From the NCBI RefSeq assembly GCF_000002425.4, contig NC_037253.1, positions 11,213,065 to 11,277,064 on the forward strand: a DNA stretch of 64,000 nucleotides. The letters are read 5' to 3'. The stretch is from Physcomitrium patens. Lineage: Eukaryota; Streptophyta; Bryopsida; Funariales; Funariaceae. Below, piece by piece: positions 26,161 to 40,169 of this stretch. Positions within the stretch are counted from its first letter, which is position 1; the number at the start of each line of letters is the position of its first letter. Under the pieces are notes generated by a model. It saw only the letters and a program-made list of their open reading frames with translations. It was not told where the DNA came from and did not search any database. The position numbers and the translations under genes are program-made.

Positions 26161-29100
26161 AATGTTCTAAGAAAATAAGAAACTTTGAGTTGAGACTCGT
26201 GAATTTTATACTATAGATGCATCCATGAATTCAATTGGTATTGATGATTTAGAAGCTTATATGAATGACAAAACCTCTAATGATGAATCAAATGATGTGC
26301 TCATTGATTTTGCAACAACACATACTATCCTATAGAATAGACAGTTTTTTATTGAAAAATCTTCAACTTGGTAAATTAAAAATTTGATGACTATGGTTGG
26401 ATTGAATGCATTTCATTTCGAAGAAGGAATAGCAATGGTAAAATTTCCTACAAGCTCTATCATAAAATATAAACATGCAAGATTTGCACCCTCAGCACCT
26501 CGGAGTTTAATCAGCTACTGAGATGTGCGTACCAATGGTTATCACCTCTCAATTATAATTTTAAATAGGCAAGAGGTTTTGGTCCTTGAATAGAACCATA
26601 AAGCTATAGGAAAAGCCTTTGCTATGACAAATGATTTACACCTGATTGCAATCTAGCCTCCTATTATATTTCATTTTGCATCATCTATAACAAAGAGTCA
26701 CATTTTTCTTTGGAATGGATAATTGGAACATCTACGATCTATATTATTTCGGAAGATAATTCCATGTATAATTAGACATAATTTAAGACCTGCAGATGTA
26801 AATTCTATAGAATTATGTTGTGTATATATACAGGGTAAGATGATTATTTAGCCATCAATTTAGAAACTCTCACAAGAATTACCACCAATGCTTAAAAGAT
26901 TGCACAGTGATATTTATAGTCCTATTTATCCAATATGTGGACCATTTTATTATTATTCTTTTATCCTTATTGATGCATCACGCAAACAATCACATGTTTC
27001 ATTATTATCACCTTGAAACATCGTATTTACTAATCTTATATCTATGCTCATTCATTTTCAAGCATATTTTCTTGATTATCCTATCAAAACATTACATATG
27101 GATAATACAAAAGAATTTGCATCAAAGTCCTTTAAAGACCATTATACTGCAACATGGATTGAGTTGACATATTATATTCTATATGAACATGCTCAAAATG
27201 GACTTGCAGAGTCATTTATAAAGCCTATACAATTCATTACTCAGCCACTCCTTCATGCAAATTTACTTGCATGTATGTGAGATCATGCAGTTTTGCATGT
27301 TGCAACATTAGTATGCCTCCATCTTTCTTTTCTTCAAATTATTACATCACAAGAGCTTATTTCAAGTCGTATTCCAAATATATCTCACCTACAAATATTT
27401 AGTTGCCATACTTGGTTTCTAGTACCAGAATCTCAACGGCGTACCATTGAAGCTCATTGACAAGAAGGCATATATGTTGGATTTGATTCACCAAGTATTA
27501 TTCATAGAATTGATCCATCAACTAGCACATTATTACATGCTTATTTTTAAAATTACCGTTTTGAAGAGAATGTATTTCCATCTCTTTATTAAAGAGTATT
27601 TAATCAATAAAAAAATATATTATTTGCATTTGGAGCATCAAAAATATTTACAATGAATCTTGATCCTAGGACATCTTTGGTTGAATGTGTCTAAAATGGA
27701 TTGCAAATGAAACACCTAATGGCTTCAATGATACTCCTAGGATTACTAAGATATCAATTAATGGGACTTAAAGTGGACGTGCTGAAATTACAATACGACT
27801 AACAAATATACCTCAAGTTAAAACATCAACAATTAAAAGGACTTGTAGACCGGATAAGCAATTACAAAAGAAGAAAGCTATAACATGTGGTGATTGTGGT
27901 ATTATTTCTATGGAAGTTCCTACTAAACCTACGAGACCATCAATTATTGACAATATGTCTATGCACATTATACCTTCACCTCATGCTATAGAAAATTTTG
28001 AAATTAGGAGGAATAAAACCAAGTTGAATACAAAATTATTTGTTCTATATTGTGCTACAAATGACCTTTGGAATAGACCATCTATTATAATAGATAAATC
28101 ATTTGTATTCATAATGGCAGAAGCTCTTTCTTACGAGAAAAAAGATCTTATATCTCAAATCATTTAAGAAGTGATGCGTTGCTCTAATTGGTTAAAATAA
28201 AAAACTGCCATCAAGGAAGAATATGCTTCTTTGTGTAAGAGGAAAGTCTTTGGTCTAATTGTGGATACTCTTACTTCTGGCCTTGTGGGATATAAGATGC
28301 TAAAGGTCAATTAACCCGCTATAAAGCTTGTCTTGTTATTCAAGGATTTATCCAATGGTTTGGCATTGATTATGAATCCATATATTTTTTAGTCATAGAT
28401 TCAATTACATTCCGATATATTATAGGAATGGCAGTTCATGTCATCCTTGAAATGTGTCTCATGGATGTCGTAATTGCATATTTATATTGTTCACTTGATG
28501 CAAATATTTATATAAAAGTTCTACCTGATTTGGAAATAGGAACTCCAAATGTACCTACTCTAAGACGATATTGTGGTATTAAATTACATAAGGCCCTGTA
28601 TGGTCTAAAAAAATCTGGACGTATGTAATATCAATGTCTCCGAGATTATTTAATTATAAATAAGTTTACAAGTGATCCACTAATCTCTTATTTATTTATT
28701 TATCAAACGAGATAAAATTGATTTTGTGATCATCTCTGTATATGTTGATAATCTTAACCTAGTGGATATTAGATCTACATGCATTGTAGCTAATAACCTA
28801 CTTATACGTGAAATTGAGATGAAAATGTTAGAAAAAATAACTTTTTGCATTGATCTTCAGATTATGCATCTTATAGATGGTAGCATTTTTCTCTACTAAC
28901 TAACATATATTAGATAAATCTTATGGAGATTCAATATAATTGATGCTTATCCATTGTCCACATCAATGGTTAGACATGGTTGTGATGGTCATGATCCATA
29001 CTATCTATATGACGAATAAGAAGAAATATTAGGAGAACAATGTCCATACCTTGCAGTAATTGGAGCACTTTTATATTAAGCCACATCTACTAGACCAGAT

Positions 29101-29751
29101 ATTACATTTGTAGTTAGTGTTCTTACAAAACATAATGCACATCCAACACTACTATATTAGAATGGTATCAAACATTTATTACGTTATTTAAAAGGCACTA
29201 AAGATTTGGGATTATACTACATATGATCTGCAGATCCAAAATTGGATGGATATTTTGATGCAAGATATAAATTTGATATTGCAATAGCTAAATCTCAAAC
29301 AAGCTATGTATTCTTAAGACATGAAGTTGCAATATCATGGAAATCAATTAAACAAAGTATAATTGCAACTTCATCCAACCATGCAAAAATTATTGCTTTA
29401 CATGAGGCATCTAGAGAATGTATTTGGTTGTGATCAATTGATAAACTCATTCAAATAATATGTGGATTTTTATATGATGATTCTCCAACTATCTTGTATG
29501 AAGATAATAGCACTTGTGTTGCACAAATACAAATTGGTTTCATTAAAAGGGACATGAAAAAACATATTGATCTAAAGTATTTTAATTATACCCATGACTT
29601 GGTTACTGATCAAGTACTTAAGATCAAGAAAATTGAATCTGCAAATAATCTTGTTGATCTCCTCACCAAAGCTCTCCCTTTGTGCAACCATCGCCGATTT
29701 ACTTATGGCATTGGCATGCAAAGATTTGCTTTTCTTAAGCAAGAAAGTTAA
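26161..29751 (+). pseudogene. Copia pol remnants: protease, integrase, RT, RNase H
   Basis: A protease remnant (DFATTHTIL, compare DSGATHHM) is near 26308. GAG-pre-integrase and integrase run about 26690-27640 (LKRLHSDIYSPI, LHMDNTKEFAS, HAQNGLAES). RT lies at about 28200-28900 (MDVVIAYLYCSLDANIYIKV, LHKALYGLKKSGR). RNase H is at 29240-29751 (ISWKSIKQSIIATSSNHAKI, LYEDNSTCVAQIQ, LVDLLTKALP). The RNase H frame is the best preserved, with two stretches of 63 and 85 codons separated by one stop. Confidence 0.9.
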
Positions 29752-29917
29752 TGAATTCTTGAGATAAAGTTGTATTCTTTTTCCTTTATCTATGTTTTAT
29801 CTTTAAATATAATAAAGTTTTCTTAAATAAGGTTTTAATAAAGTAGCAGTTGTTGAAGTTACAAGATTACAAAAAAAAATATAGATCATAATTCTATGCA
29901 TACAAATATTATGACAT

Positions 29918-29928
29918 GCGAGGAGGAG
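29918..29928 (+). other. Polypurine tract of the copia element
   Basis: GCGAGGAGGAG lies immediately before the TG of the 3' LTR, the expected position of the plus-strand primer. Confidence 0.75.
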
Positions 29929-30163
29929 TGATGAGAGCATTAAATGTAGCCACTGCTCTCCATGCTATTTACTATAATCTACAGTATTTATTGTAGCTAC
30001 AGTGTTTGGAATGTAGTAGGGAGACACTGTTTATCTTCTCCCCTTCTCTTTGTATAAAGGATCTAACCCTATCAATAAACTTACTTCGTGTGTGTGTGTT
30101 TACATATGTATGCATATTACTTCCAGCCACTATTGTCTCTCTTTCTCTAAAATACTCTCAACA
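29929..30163 (+). repeat. Copia 3' LTR with promoter-like signals
   Basis: 235 bp, TGATGAGAGCATTAAATG to ACTCTCAACA. TATAAA is at 30053-30058 and AATAAA at 30074-30079. It is visibly less AT-eroded than the 5' LTR (C or G kept at several sites that are T or A there). It lies about 490 bp before the start codon of the next gene, in the same orientation. Confidence 0.9.
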
Positions 30164-30656
30164 AATTCGATGAACTTGAGAGGCAATAATGTTCCCAAGA
30201 GAAGGCAGAGTTCCATTGGACGTGAACGACGAAGCGAACCAAACGTGCCCTCCACAATTCGGAAGGGAACCACCTCCCGTTAAAAATAGCTCTGTTCACA
30301 CTACAATCAGAATTCAACCCTCGTTCACACTATGACCACAAAGTAAATCCCATTCACACGGCCATCCAAATCCAACCTCCGTTCACACTGCAAGCTCGTG
30401 TAGGGGAAACCGATGCCGGGACGCAGAGAGATCGATCAACTCGCAAGAAGGCACAGAACGACGACGACGAGGAGAAGCGCAACAAGAAGCAGGAGACGAA
30501 TCCAGTGTGTGGGGATTCAATCCATTGCCTCTGCTGCGGCCCCCCGGTCCCGTTGCGTCCAATTCCTGCCCTCTGATGCGGTAGTTTGCAGGCCAGAAAG
30601 AAATTTCGAGCTGCTGTGCACAAAGGGGAGGCGTGGGATTCATTCAGGTTCATGTA
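30164..30656 (+). promoter_or_regulatory. Promoter/leader of the EREX-like gene with an AUG-UAA element
   Basis: GC-rich leader sequence between the copia LTR and the start codon. A minimal upstream frame ATG TAA at 30652-30657 overlaps the main start codon by one base (ATGTAATGG). Another open frame at 30413-30778 overlaps the first exon in a different register and looks like chance. Confidence 0.6.
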
Positions 30657-33600
30657 ATGGCCGGGAGAAGCCCACCTCGGCACAGACACGATGGATCGTC
30701 GCCCCTACCTCTGGGGATGGACGCCAGCCCTGCCCCTGCTCGTTGGGTTTGTCCCTGAACCTCTCTCGCTGGATCTGATTGCCACGGTTCGCAGCATATA
30801 ACCCTATTGTAATTGATTGCCTAAGTCAGAAGGGTTTATATGTTAGGTTCCTTCCCCCAATCTGTCGGAAAAAGAAAAAGGAAAAAACGCTTGGTCACAT
30901 TTGTGCATTGGGGTTTGTCCTAGCTTGTTCCGACTTATGCGTTGGGGTTGTTGTATAAACTCGAGGAACGCAATCTGTATCTGAAACTGTTAGAAGTCGA
31001 TTATTGCAAGCTGAGTTTGCTTGGTACTGAAGCAGGCTTTGAGGTTCCTGTCAGGCTAGAGTAGATTAGCACACATGTTGAGCAGCTAATAGTGTAATTT
31101 GACACCGGTCATGCATCAATGTGATTTCATGTTGGCAAGACTTTCATTATAGGACTTTGCACTGCCGTAGAATGGTTTTCTTACTTTGCATATGTCTCGA
31201 ATTTTTTTGTTACGTCTTTAATGATTTGACGCAGGTGTCGATGCAATTATGGATTTAGTCTGCAAGATGTGATTGCACTAGATACCAACCTGAGATCCTT
31301 TGGATTTGATTGATACAGAACGGACCACAGACTGTGTGGCCGCATGATCCTCGCACAGGCTGGAGCTATTGTGTGTTTATTCCATCGTGGGTGGCTGTTC
31401 CCGAGGGAAAAGAATCTGATGGAAAAGCCATCAACCCCAAAGTGGTATCTTACATTTTTTCTATAGCTTTTCGTTCGCCGAAGTACAGCTCGCTATCTTT
31501 GATTGTTGCATATGTGTTTTAATCAAGGGAAACATGAGTGTTGTGTATTCGGAATATCAACCTCTGAACAACGCTGTTGACAAGGTTCATCTCTCTGTAC
31601 TCGTGATGATTTTAGTTTGAAATTCATGTATGTATGGCAGTTCTTCGAAGTACAAGTCGGTATTCAGTCTCCAGATGGCATCAGCACATTGCGACCAATT
31701 CTTAGAAGGTTCAGCGATTTTCTAAAGCTGCATGCTGCGGTTGGTTACGAAGCTGAATTCTTCTATGAAACATTGTATTGAATTGACATGCGCTTATGTG
31801 ACCCTGAGCTTTATATGTACCTTTCCTTTCTCTTCCAGTTGCTTACGATTAGGGCACATCTACAGTCCAAAATTCTGGTTTTTTGTCGCCGTCATCACTA
31901 ACTTGTCTTCCTGTTATCGCTAATCGTGATAACATGACATAACAACTTTTTTCGTATCTTCATAGTATGCCCTATTTAATTTTCTGGAGATTTTTGTAGG
32001 TAAAGAAATTGTTTCCAAAGAAGAAGCTACCAGCAGCTCCTCCTAAAAATTCATTGATGAGGATCAATTCAAACCAGGCTCTTCTTAAGGAGGTAAGGTT
32101 GAAGTTTCTGTTTCATGAAATTGTATATATGCTAGAAGTGGTTACCGGCTATTTAAAGCGGACTAGGGTTTTATGTGGAAGGATTTCGAAAACTCAGTTT
32201 CTAGACCGTTTATTTTATTTCATGTTATTTTATTCGTATGGAGGAGGTTACACCGCATGAACATATCAGAATCAATGACTGATTAAGCTTTATTTTCTCC
32301 TGCGCAGAGAAGACATACTTTGGAGGATTGGATGGGAAGGTTACTCGCTGATATCGATATCTCCCGTAGTGTACCCCTGGCCTCATTCCTGGAGCTGGAG
32401 GCTGCAGTCCGATCTGGTATGTTTCGACAAGCCCCATTTATGTTAATCATCACGTGCCTGATTGTTGGCAGAAATCTTTTTCGAAAACACCTCCACTCTC
32501 AGTATCCGGTTCCTCATAGTGGTGATTGTGATTGTTTGTAGCAATCTCAGAAAGGCAATCGCAGCTGAGTGTGACCAGCAGCATTCCATTGCAATCCACT
32601 TCTAAACTTCGCTCTGGAGTATCCTGGACTGGAGGTGGTTCCTCAGTAGTATCTCACGGTTACTCTACTTTGGATTATGGAAGTGATGCGACCTACGAGA
32701 ACTCCGTCGTAGGCACTCCAAGCAAAGGCAGTGAAGGTGAATTGGAGGCAGAAATGGAAGCTCTGGCTCTTGAAGAACAGACTGCTAGTATTGCTGCAGC
32801 AATAGAGAGTAGAGAGAATCAGCAGCAAGAGAAGATCACTTCAGTGGGGTTGATCAGTAACAGTAGTGAAAGAGTTGGGATGGGGATGCAGACTCGAGCA
32901 GTGTTTATGGATTACGTCGCAGCAGATGAGGTGTGTCCATTTAGACTGTTTTGTGTGCATGTCTTTCCCTTATGTACGTAGTGCAATTAGTATTGTTTTA
33001 CTAGTTTGAAAAGCATGTTAGCCCATAGGCTTGTTTTGGTACCATGAATATTTTCACATGAATTAGTCATTTGATTCATCGTTATTCATTTTGAGTCATT
33101 TATCACGTGGAAACCCACGCGGTCATTTCTTTCCACTCAATAGCAAAATCATCAATGTATTTATCGTGGTCCCGTTTGCGCACAGCCATCATCACAGAAT
33201 CAACCGCCGAATGGTCAGGAAATGCCAGCTGTTACAACTGTGAACCAGGTTGGTTTGGCAGGGACAAGCTTAGACGAAACAAGTCTAAAATCTCCTTTGA
33301 GTTTAGGGTCTCGGCACAGACACAGAACATCTCAGGAAAGTCTATCCAGCGAGATAAGCTCTGCTCCAGGAAGCGACCTTTTAAGAGGTGTGTCTATGGA
33401 TTTACATACTGAAAACCCCTTGATGAGTTCATCAGGTGCTAATCCAAGTGGTGAACCTCATTCGCCAGACGCAGAGTCCTTGAAAGGGGTAGGAACGGTG
33501 TTTCCAGCTGACCAGCGAAGCAAGGTCAAGCGAGTGATGGGTACATTGCAGAGACGCTTTTTGACTGCGAAAACTGACATGGAAGATCTGCTAGGTCGCC

Positions 33601-35651
33601 TGAGTCAAGAAACTGCTGTTAAAGAATTCCTTACAACTAAGGTAGCATTATGGGTTTACTACTGTCAACTATTAACTTGATGATATAGTTCGCAGTTTGA
33701 CCAAGTAGATAAGACGCTATGAATGAAGTTCGTGTTGCTCAAGACCATCAGCAATGGTATAGATTTACTTTGCTTAATTCAACAAAACTCTGACTGATTT
33801 TGCGAGATTTGCTGCAATAGGACGGAAGGCTCACATATTTTGGCTTGTTCTGGCAGGTGAGAGACTTAGAAAGTGAGATTGATGGAATGCGACGAAAGAG
33901 TCGAGAGGTATTGCAGCGAGCTGTTTGGGCAGAACGAGAACGCATGATCTCTCTGCAATGGGAGCTAGATGATTGTCGTGTGGCTTTGCAGTCAAGCGAA
34001 GAGAACGTTCAGTCTTTACAAGTACACCTTACATCCTTGTGTGACCGCACTTCTTGGGCTAACTATGTACCTAATCATCTTTGAAGATTAACATACTATA
34101 CTGAAGAGAATGGGCTTTTGATTCTTGGTTCGAGTGATACATATGGACTCTAGTAATTAGACGTTGAAGTGTGTCTGCCTATGCGTAGCATTGAAGATGC
34201 TTCATCATTCCAACGATTCAATTTTTCGATCTCCACAAGATTGCAACACTGATGTGAAGGAAACATGAAAACAATGACATAGAAACTCACACGACTGTTC
34301 CCTTTGTTTTGAAACTAATTGAACTGCACTAGAAATCTTAGATTTGTCCTAATTTGGATTCAACTGTACAATTCACCTTAGCAAGAGTACGAGAAATACT
34401 GAAAGAGTCGAGTTGTAAGAAGCTTTTGAAACGTAACCTAGTTGTTTTATCAATCTGGATTCTGCAGGCTTCAAAGGGTCAGTTAGAAGAAAAACTTCAA
34501 GAAGTTTTGGCTAAGTTTGAAACGATGGAGAAGGAGTTGGCGGATGTTAATCAGCAATATCACTCACTTCAACAAGAAGGTGATTCTGTGGATGCTCAAG
34601 CACGTGCGGAGAAGAAGGTATGCGGATGATTTTCACCTTATCTTTACAGTCGGTGCGTCGAAATTCAAAGGCAAGAAATCCATAAAGTTTTTACATCATG
34701 CAATCTCATACGCTGACAATTCTTGATTATTTGTCGTGTAGGTTTTGGCGAAAGAAGTAAAGAATCTACGAGCTTCACATATGGAAATCAAGCAAGAGGT
34801 GAAGCAAGCTATGCAGGCCAAGGCCTCCTTGGAGGTGAGCTTGTTCATACTTCTACTTTGTGTAAATGTAGCTCCCATTTGGCTTCTATGTTAAATTTTT
34901 CGAAGATATGTTTGGAATTGCAGGTGGATTATTCTTAGTCACTCACTTCCAGTATCGGGACCATTCTTTTGGTACAACCACAGGCAATCCTAAGCGAACA
35001 GAAGCAAAAGCAAGAGAAGGCTCAGGTAACACGAGTCAAGTTTGTACGTGAAATAGCAATGTTGCAGGCTCGTTTACGGGAATGCAACATGGATGAGCTT
35101 TATAAAAGAAATGGTTCTCTAGGACGGACCGAGGCTTCAGATATGGTGGCTACTTTCGAGAGCCGCATCAGCCTTCTGATCGGACAGGTGATATAACTTC
35201 CAACCTTGATATTGAAAATGGTGTAGTGTACGTTTTGGGCTGTCATTAGTGGAACAGTTTGCGAGCAAGGCTAACGAAGTTCATTTTATTCTGTTAGTTT
35301 TGCATTGTACTGTAATTGGTTCCTTCGAGAATTATCGAATCACGTGCACATGCACATTGGTTACTTCCTCATGAAAAAATGTCATTGACCTGAAAGTAAA
35401 ATGGATCACAGGCTCAGTTACTTGTACAGGAGGACGAGGAGCTCCGCAAAGCCGACTCATCAACGCATTGGCCTTCACCCAGACTACACGAAGAAAGTAA
35501 TGGTGATTCTGGGGTTACCTTCTACACTGACAAAGACTCTGAAGCAGCTTTGCGCAAAATGTTGATCGATGCGTTTATTGAGCAGGCACAACTTTGCAGG
35601 TCTCTGAACTCTTTGACTTGCAACGCTCTCATGTCTAAAGAAGCTACATAA
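30657..35651 (+). CDS. EREX: PX domain and coiled-coil protein, EREX/EREL family (endosomal Rab5 effector type)
   Basis: Twelve exons join in phase with GT-AG introns: 30657-30746, 31319-31444, 31641-31739, 32000-32092, 32308-32416, 32542-32930, 33186-33641, 33857-34021, 34468-34617, 34742-34834, 34984-35187 and 35412-35651 (TAA), giving 737 residues. The N terminus has the family's [15 protein letters not shown] block, followed by [15 protein letters not shown]. The PX domain spans about residues 48-172, with RRFSDF (94-99) and PPK (119-121) as the phosphoinositide-binding elements. A Ser-rich linker (about 175-420) leads into long coiled coils (about 425-660) and a helical end ([16 protein letters not shown]). 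In Arabidopsis this family binds PI3P and active canonical Rab5 on endosomes and acts in vacuolar protein transport; the role here is by homology. EREX versus EREL1/2 assignment is not resolved. Confidence 0.93.
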
Positions 35652-36742
35652 TTAGGCCTAACGTAGAGACGCGGGTCCCACAAAATAGTGCACCAAATTG
35701 CATATTTCAAATGTAACTAATGTTGTCCTAGAAAAGCTAGCCACACAGTACTTCATCCTTGATCATATCATACACTGATTAAAGCGTAGACCTCATTCTC
35801 GATGACATCGATGACCCGTTTAGTCTGCTTCATAGTGGAGATACCGAGGGGTATCTGCCTTCCGTGCCACCTTTACTTATTCTCTTATTTCTATGCACGA
35901 GCTTTTTATTTTTGTTTTTTTCATTAACAGGGTTAGGTGATTTCACTCCACTTGAGGTTTCTGACTTTGGATCTGTAGAATAATATCTACTGAACTGAAT
36001 CACTATTTAGTTGATGGATTCTTCTCAAAATTAGTGCTCCTCGGTGACACCAACTGTGACACTGCAGCTGGGTGTGCACAATTTTGAATATAGTATGTGG
36101 GGTTTTCTCTACCACAAGCAAATGGCTCTTTTATCTATATTACACTGCAGATTCACAGTTTTTTTGATGAAAACGTAAATTCTCTTGTTGTGTGGAAAGG
36201 TTAAGGCTAGACTTGATATCGTATCTGTTGAAAATTATAGCGGATAATCATAGAAAACCTTGAAAGCCATGATATCCATCGGAAATCTCAAAATGACCAA
36301 CTAAACGTAAGTTATGAGAAATAGTTGAGAATGGTTTTACAAAGCATAATTTGTCATACTAGTTTTATTAAAAGTTTTTTGCTCGAAATAAAAAGATAAT
36401 GAAAATTTTTTTTAGCTTTATAATGAATTTTGACACACAACTAAGTATATGCAATGCTTTGATTATGATGAAAGTAAACATGTACACTAATGTATTCTAA
36501 TACTTTTAATTAAGAGCACATATAAGAGCCATAAAGGGAAAGAATTAAGTTTAGCTAAATTACACTGAACTATATAATTTTGAAGATTATTAAGTTATAT
36601 TATAAAACTCATAAGTTCCAACTAATAGGAATGTAAATTCAAAATTCAAACATATCTCTTCTTATCCATAATTAGATCTATTATTTTAGAATTTTTTTAC
36701 CATTATTAAGTTATTTTCTAATTTTAATACATGTAATTTTAT

Positions 36743-36783
<41 letters not shown>

Positions 36784-37574
36784 TAAGTCAGATCATTTCA
36801 ATTTTTAGGTATGAAAGTAACTAAATTTTATTTTTGAATATATATATATATATTTGTTTTATAAGATCCAAATAGTCTATAAACATATTAACTTTTATAA
36901 AAACCGTAAAGTGACCATTTTTCTAATTAAATTAAAAGTTATATTTAATAGCTATATTTTTATGCAAATGAATTCAAGTTTTAAGATTGTTGATTCTTTT
37001 TTGTTAGTTTCTTGCTTAGATTTGTAAAATAAGATATTAGATCTACTGTAGAAGATTAAGAATACATCTTAGGATCAAACATTAAGTCTTTTTGTAGTTT
37101 ATAGAATAGTTTTATAATTATATAATTTTTATTTTTGGTTAATATTTTATGAGTTATTTAATGTTTTTACAAAACCTCCTTTTAGATTAAGATTATTAGA
37201 GGGATAAATTAATTTATTTTATATTATTTTTAGATTGATTTTTTATATTTTTTAGATTAATAATATTAAGTCTATTATAATCCATTCTTTTTTAGCAAAT
37301 ACTCTAAGGTGCTTTGATACATGTTAGCAATTGTATGTTGTCCCATAGGAAATTTTGTAGCATCATAATAATTTTTCAATTGCTTTTAATTAGCTAGCTA
37401 TAATAGCTAATACAAAAAAATAGACAAAAGAGAGAAAGAGGTTTTAAAAAGGCATTTCTTTGGCAATCATAATTCATTTCCTTAACAACTAGTAATCTTA
37501 TCCTTCTTTCAAAAATTAATTGAAAATCAATCTTTATTATGGATATATAAAATTAAATCAAAGGAGATTCTTAA

Positions 37575-37621
<47 letters not shown>

Positions 37622-38699
37622 TTAATTTATACCTATGTCCAACCAAACATGTGTTTCTATTGTAATCTTATCACTTTTTAAAATTATCAATATATTATGC
37701 ATTTATACCAATTGATTACTAATCTTAATAATATATTAAATCAATAAAGTATGTATATAAGATTGAAAATATTCCTTCCTTTCTTTCTAATTGTAAGGGT
37801 AGAATCATGTGCATATTGGCATAAGGTTTGTTGATTTAGAATCCTTGGAATTGTAATGCATTTTTAACAACATTCTATAGTACAAAAATTTAAAATTTCT
37901 CCAATAGTTATAATCAAGTAGGTTGATAGTCAACAACCTTATTGCATTCTTCTTTCTATAATATTATTAAAAGTAAAAAAATATTTATTCTAACTATTTT
38001 TTTAACTTTAAAAATTAATTTTATAAAAAATAATATTACCTATGAAATTCTAATTTTTCTATTGCCTAAAGAGGAATGCTTATAAGACTTTATTATAAAT
38101 TTTGAAGAAATAATATTTAAATAAGAAGAATTGATTTTTAGTGCTCTGACCAATCTTATGGTTTTTTAAATCATAGAGATATTATCCAAGATGAATAATT
38201 TGAAAAGAAAAAGTATAATGTAATGAAGATGTATAATTTTTTCAAGCATTTATGATAGTTCATAATAGATGACTTTGGCAGTTGTTTTTAAAAAATATAT
38301 AAAGATCTTAAATTAAATAAAAAATAAATATAATCTAAGAAATATTAAAAAAAGCTTAAGAAAAATAAAAAAAATATTGAATTGAATAGAAATAATAAAG
38401 ATTGATTATCTATAATTATTTATATTCTACTTTTATGAATAAGAATCTTATATATTTTGTAGTATTTTGTAGAAAGTGGCTCTTGAATAGTGTTTGAAGG
38501 ACTATTTAAAATAGTCTTTTTAAAATTTTATTGAACTTTTAACAATTCTAATCCAATTCAATTCAATTCAAGATTTTTTTTTCTTGTTATATCTTTATCC
38601 ACATTCTTGATTACATTTTAGGGTTAATTAATTTCATATCCACAGAATTCTTGATTTTCTTTTGAATTTATATTATAAAGAATTTAAAGCTTATGTTAC

Positions 38700-38759
<60 letters not shown>

Positions 38760-39188
38760 GTACATAGACAAAAAAAACTTAAAATATATACTTTCTAAAA
38801 AGATATATGTAATTATAGATCTATTTTTATTTTAAAGTTCTAATATAATTTATATATGTATATATGTTTGTATATTAAAATTTATTACATCAAAGAAATT
38901 TTGGTACTTCTTTTCTTACATGTTTTTTTACCTAATTCAAAATTAAGTTTATCTCTTTTCTTATTTATATTCAAAAATTTGTAGTAAGTTGGTATGTGTT
39001 ATTTTAAAGATTTGTTGGGTACCAATGTCCTGTAAACTAGATTAGATTATTTGATGTGCATTCATAAAAAAATATTTTAATTAAATTTCTTCCTAGATTT
39101 CTGAAATAGTTTTATTTTTTGCATTATTTTTATAGTATCTTATAAGTTCTTTCATATTCATAATTTTTTTTCTTATATGCCTTGATTT

Positions 39189-39225
<37 letters not shown>

Positions 39226-40169
39226 TATTTTAAATTCTTTAATCTTTGATGTAGAAGATATTTATTATTAAAGTAGATTTTTTAGATATTACACGTTGAA
39301 GATGAATAAATACTTATGTACATAGGTTATTAAATAAAGCTATGTCTTTGTAGATTTTGTTATCTTGTATTTGCTTTTCATATTAAAAAAATTGTATCTA
39401 TACAATATCTATCTAAGTACTCCAAAACTCTAATTATTCTTTCTTATTTTTTAATAATAATTTTATTTTTTTATTAGTCTTTAATTTTTTTAATTAGATT
39501 AAAATTTAAAGAGATTATAAGTTTTATTTTTATTTTTATATTTAGAATAAATTTAATATATATTTATTTTTACTATATTTTTTATAATTTTTTATTTTTC
39601 CCTATAATTAAATATTTATTTTTAAATAACATATTTTCTAAATATTTCCATAAGAATTTCTATTTAAGGTTTTAAATAGTATATGTATTAATTAGGCTTG
39701 AATTTTAATGAATTAAAATATAAAATATTAAAAATAAAAATAAAAATAGAATGTTATAAAAATTTAAAATTAGCAAGATTACACACAAAGAAAAATGTAG
39801 AATAAGATGATTTTCTTTTCTAACACTATTTACATATAAGTAGAAGATTACATCACATTGTAATTGAACTTCACCTGCAATCATCTTCATTGCATTTAGC
39901 TTTGATAAAAAGATTACATCAAATGTAATTAAACGTCATCTACAATTATTTTTGTCCTACTTTGCATTTGTGGATATATTACATTGGATGTAAATGATCT
40001 TTATTTATAATAATCTTCATCTTAATAACTTTGCCTAAGCTTTTATTGCCTTTTGACTAATAGCAACTTATCAAGATTAGATTCTAAGTAGTAGTAAGCA
40101 ATCATAGTTTCTTGATCTTCAGCACTTCTACTTTGTTATTTGTTAAAAGAATCTCAATTCTAATGAATT
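35652..40169. other. 3' flank of the EREX-like gene, then AT-rich spacer with microsatellites
   Basis: Mixed composition to about 36250, then extremely AT-rich DNA with no recognised domain. Microsatellites: (TA)n at 36746-36779, 37579-37619 and 39193-39222, and a (TC)n-(TA)n compound repeat at about 38700-38752. Confidence 0.55.

Larger units (their letters stand above)
22603..30163 (+). mobile_element. Ty1/copia LTR retrotransposon, complete but decayed, with a nested solo LTR
   Basis: Both LTRs (22603-22839 and 29929-30163) begin TG and end TCAACA and align along their length. They are flanked by CATTC on the left and AATTC on the right, a 4-of-5 match for a target-site duplication. Inside, gag, zinc knuckle, protease, integrase, reverse transcriptase and RNase H follow in copia order on the plus strand. 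Every domain is interrupted by stops, mostly TAG/TAA/TGA where TGG or CAA/CAG is expected, so it cannot move on its own. A separate 1.8-kb LTR sits inside gag. Confidence 0.92.

Noticed and set aside
30413-30778. 121-codon plus-strand frame in the EREX-like leader
   Set aside because: It overlaps the true first exon in another register; the register with [15 protein letters not shown] is the family one and has a proper donor at 30747.
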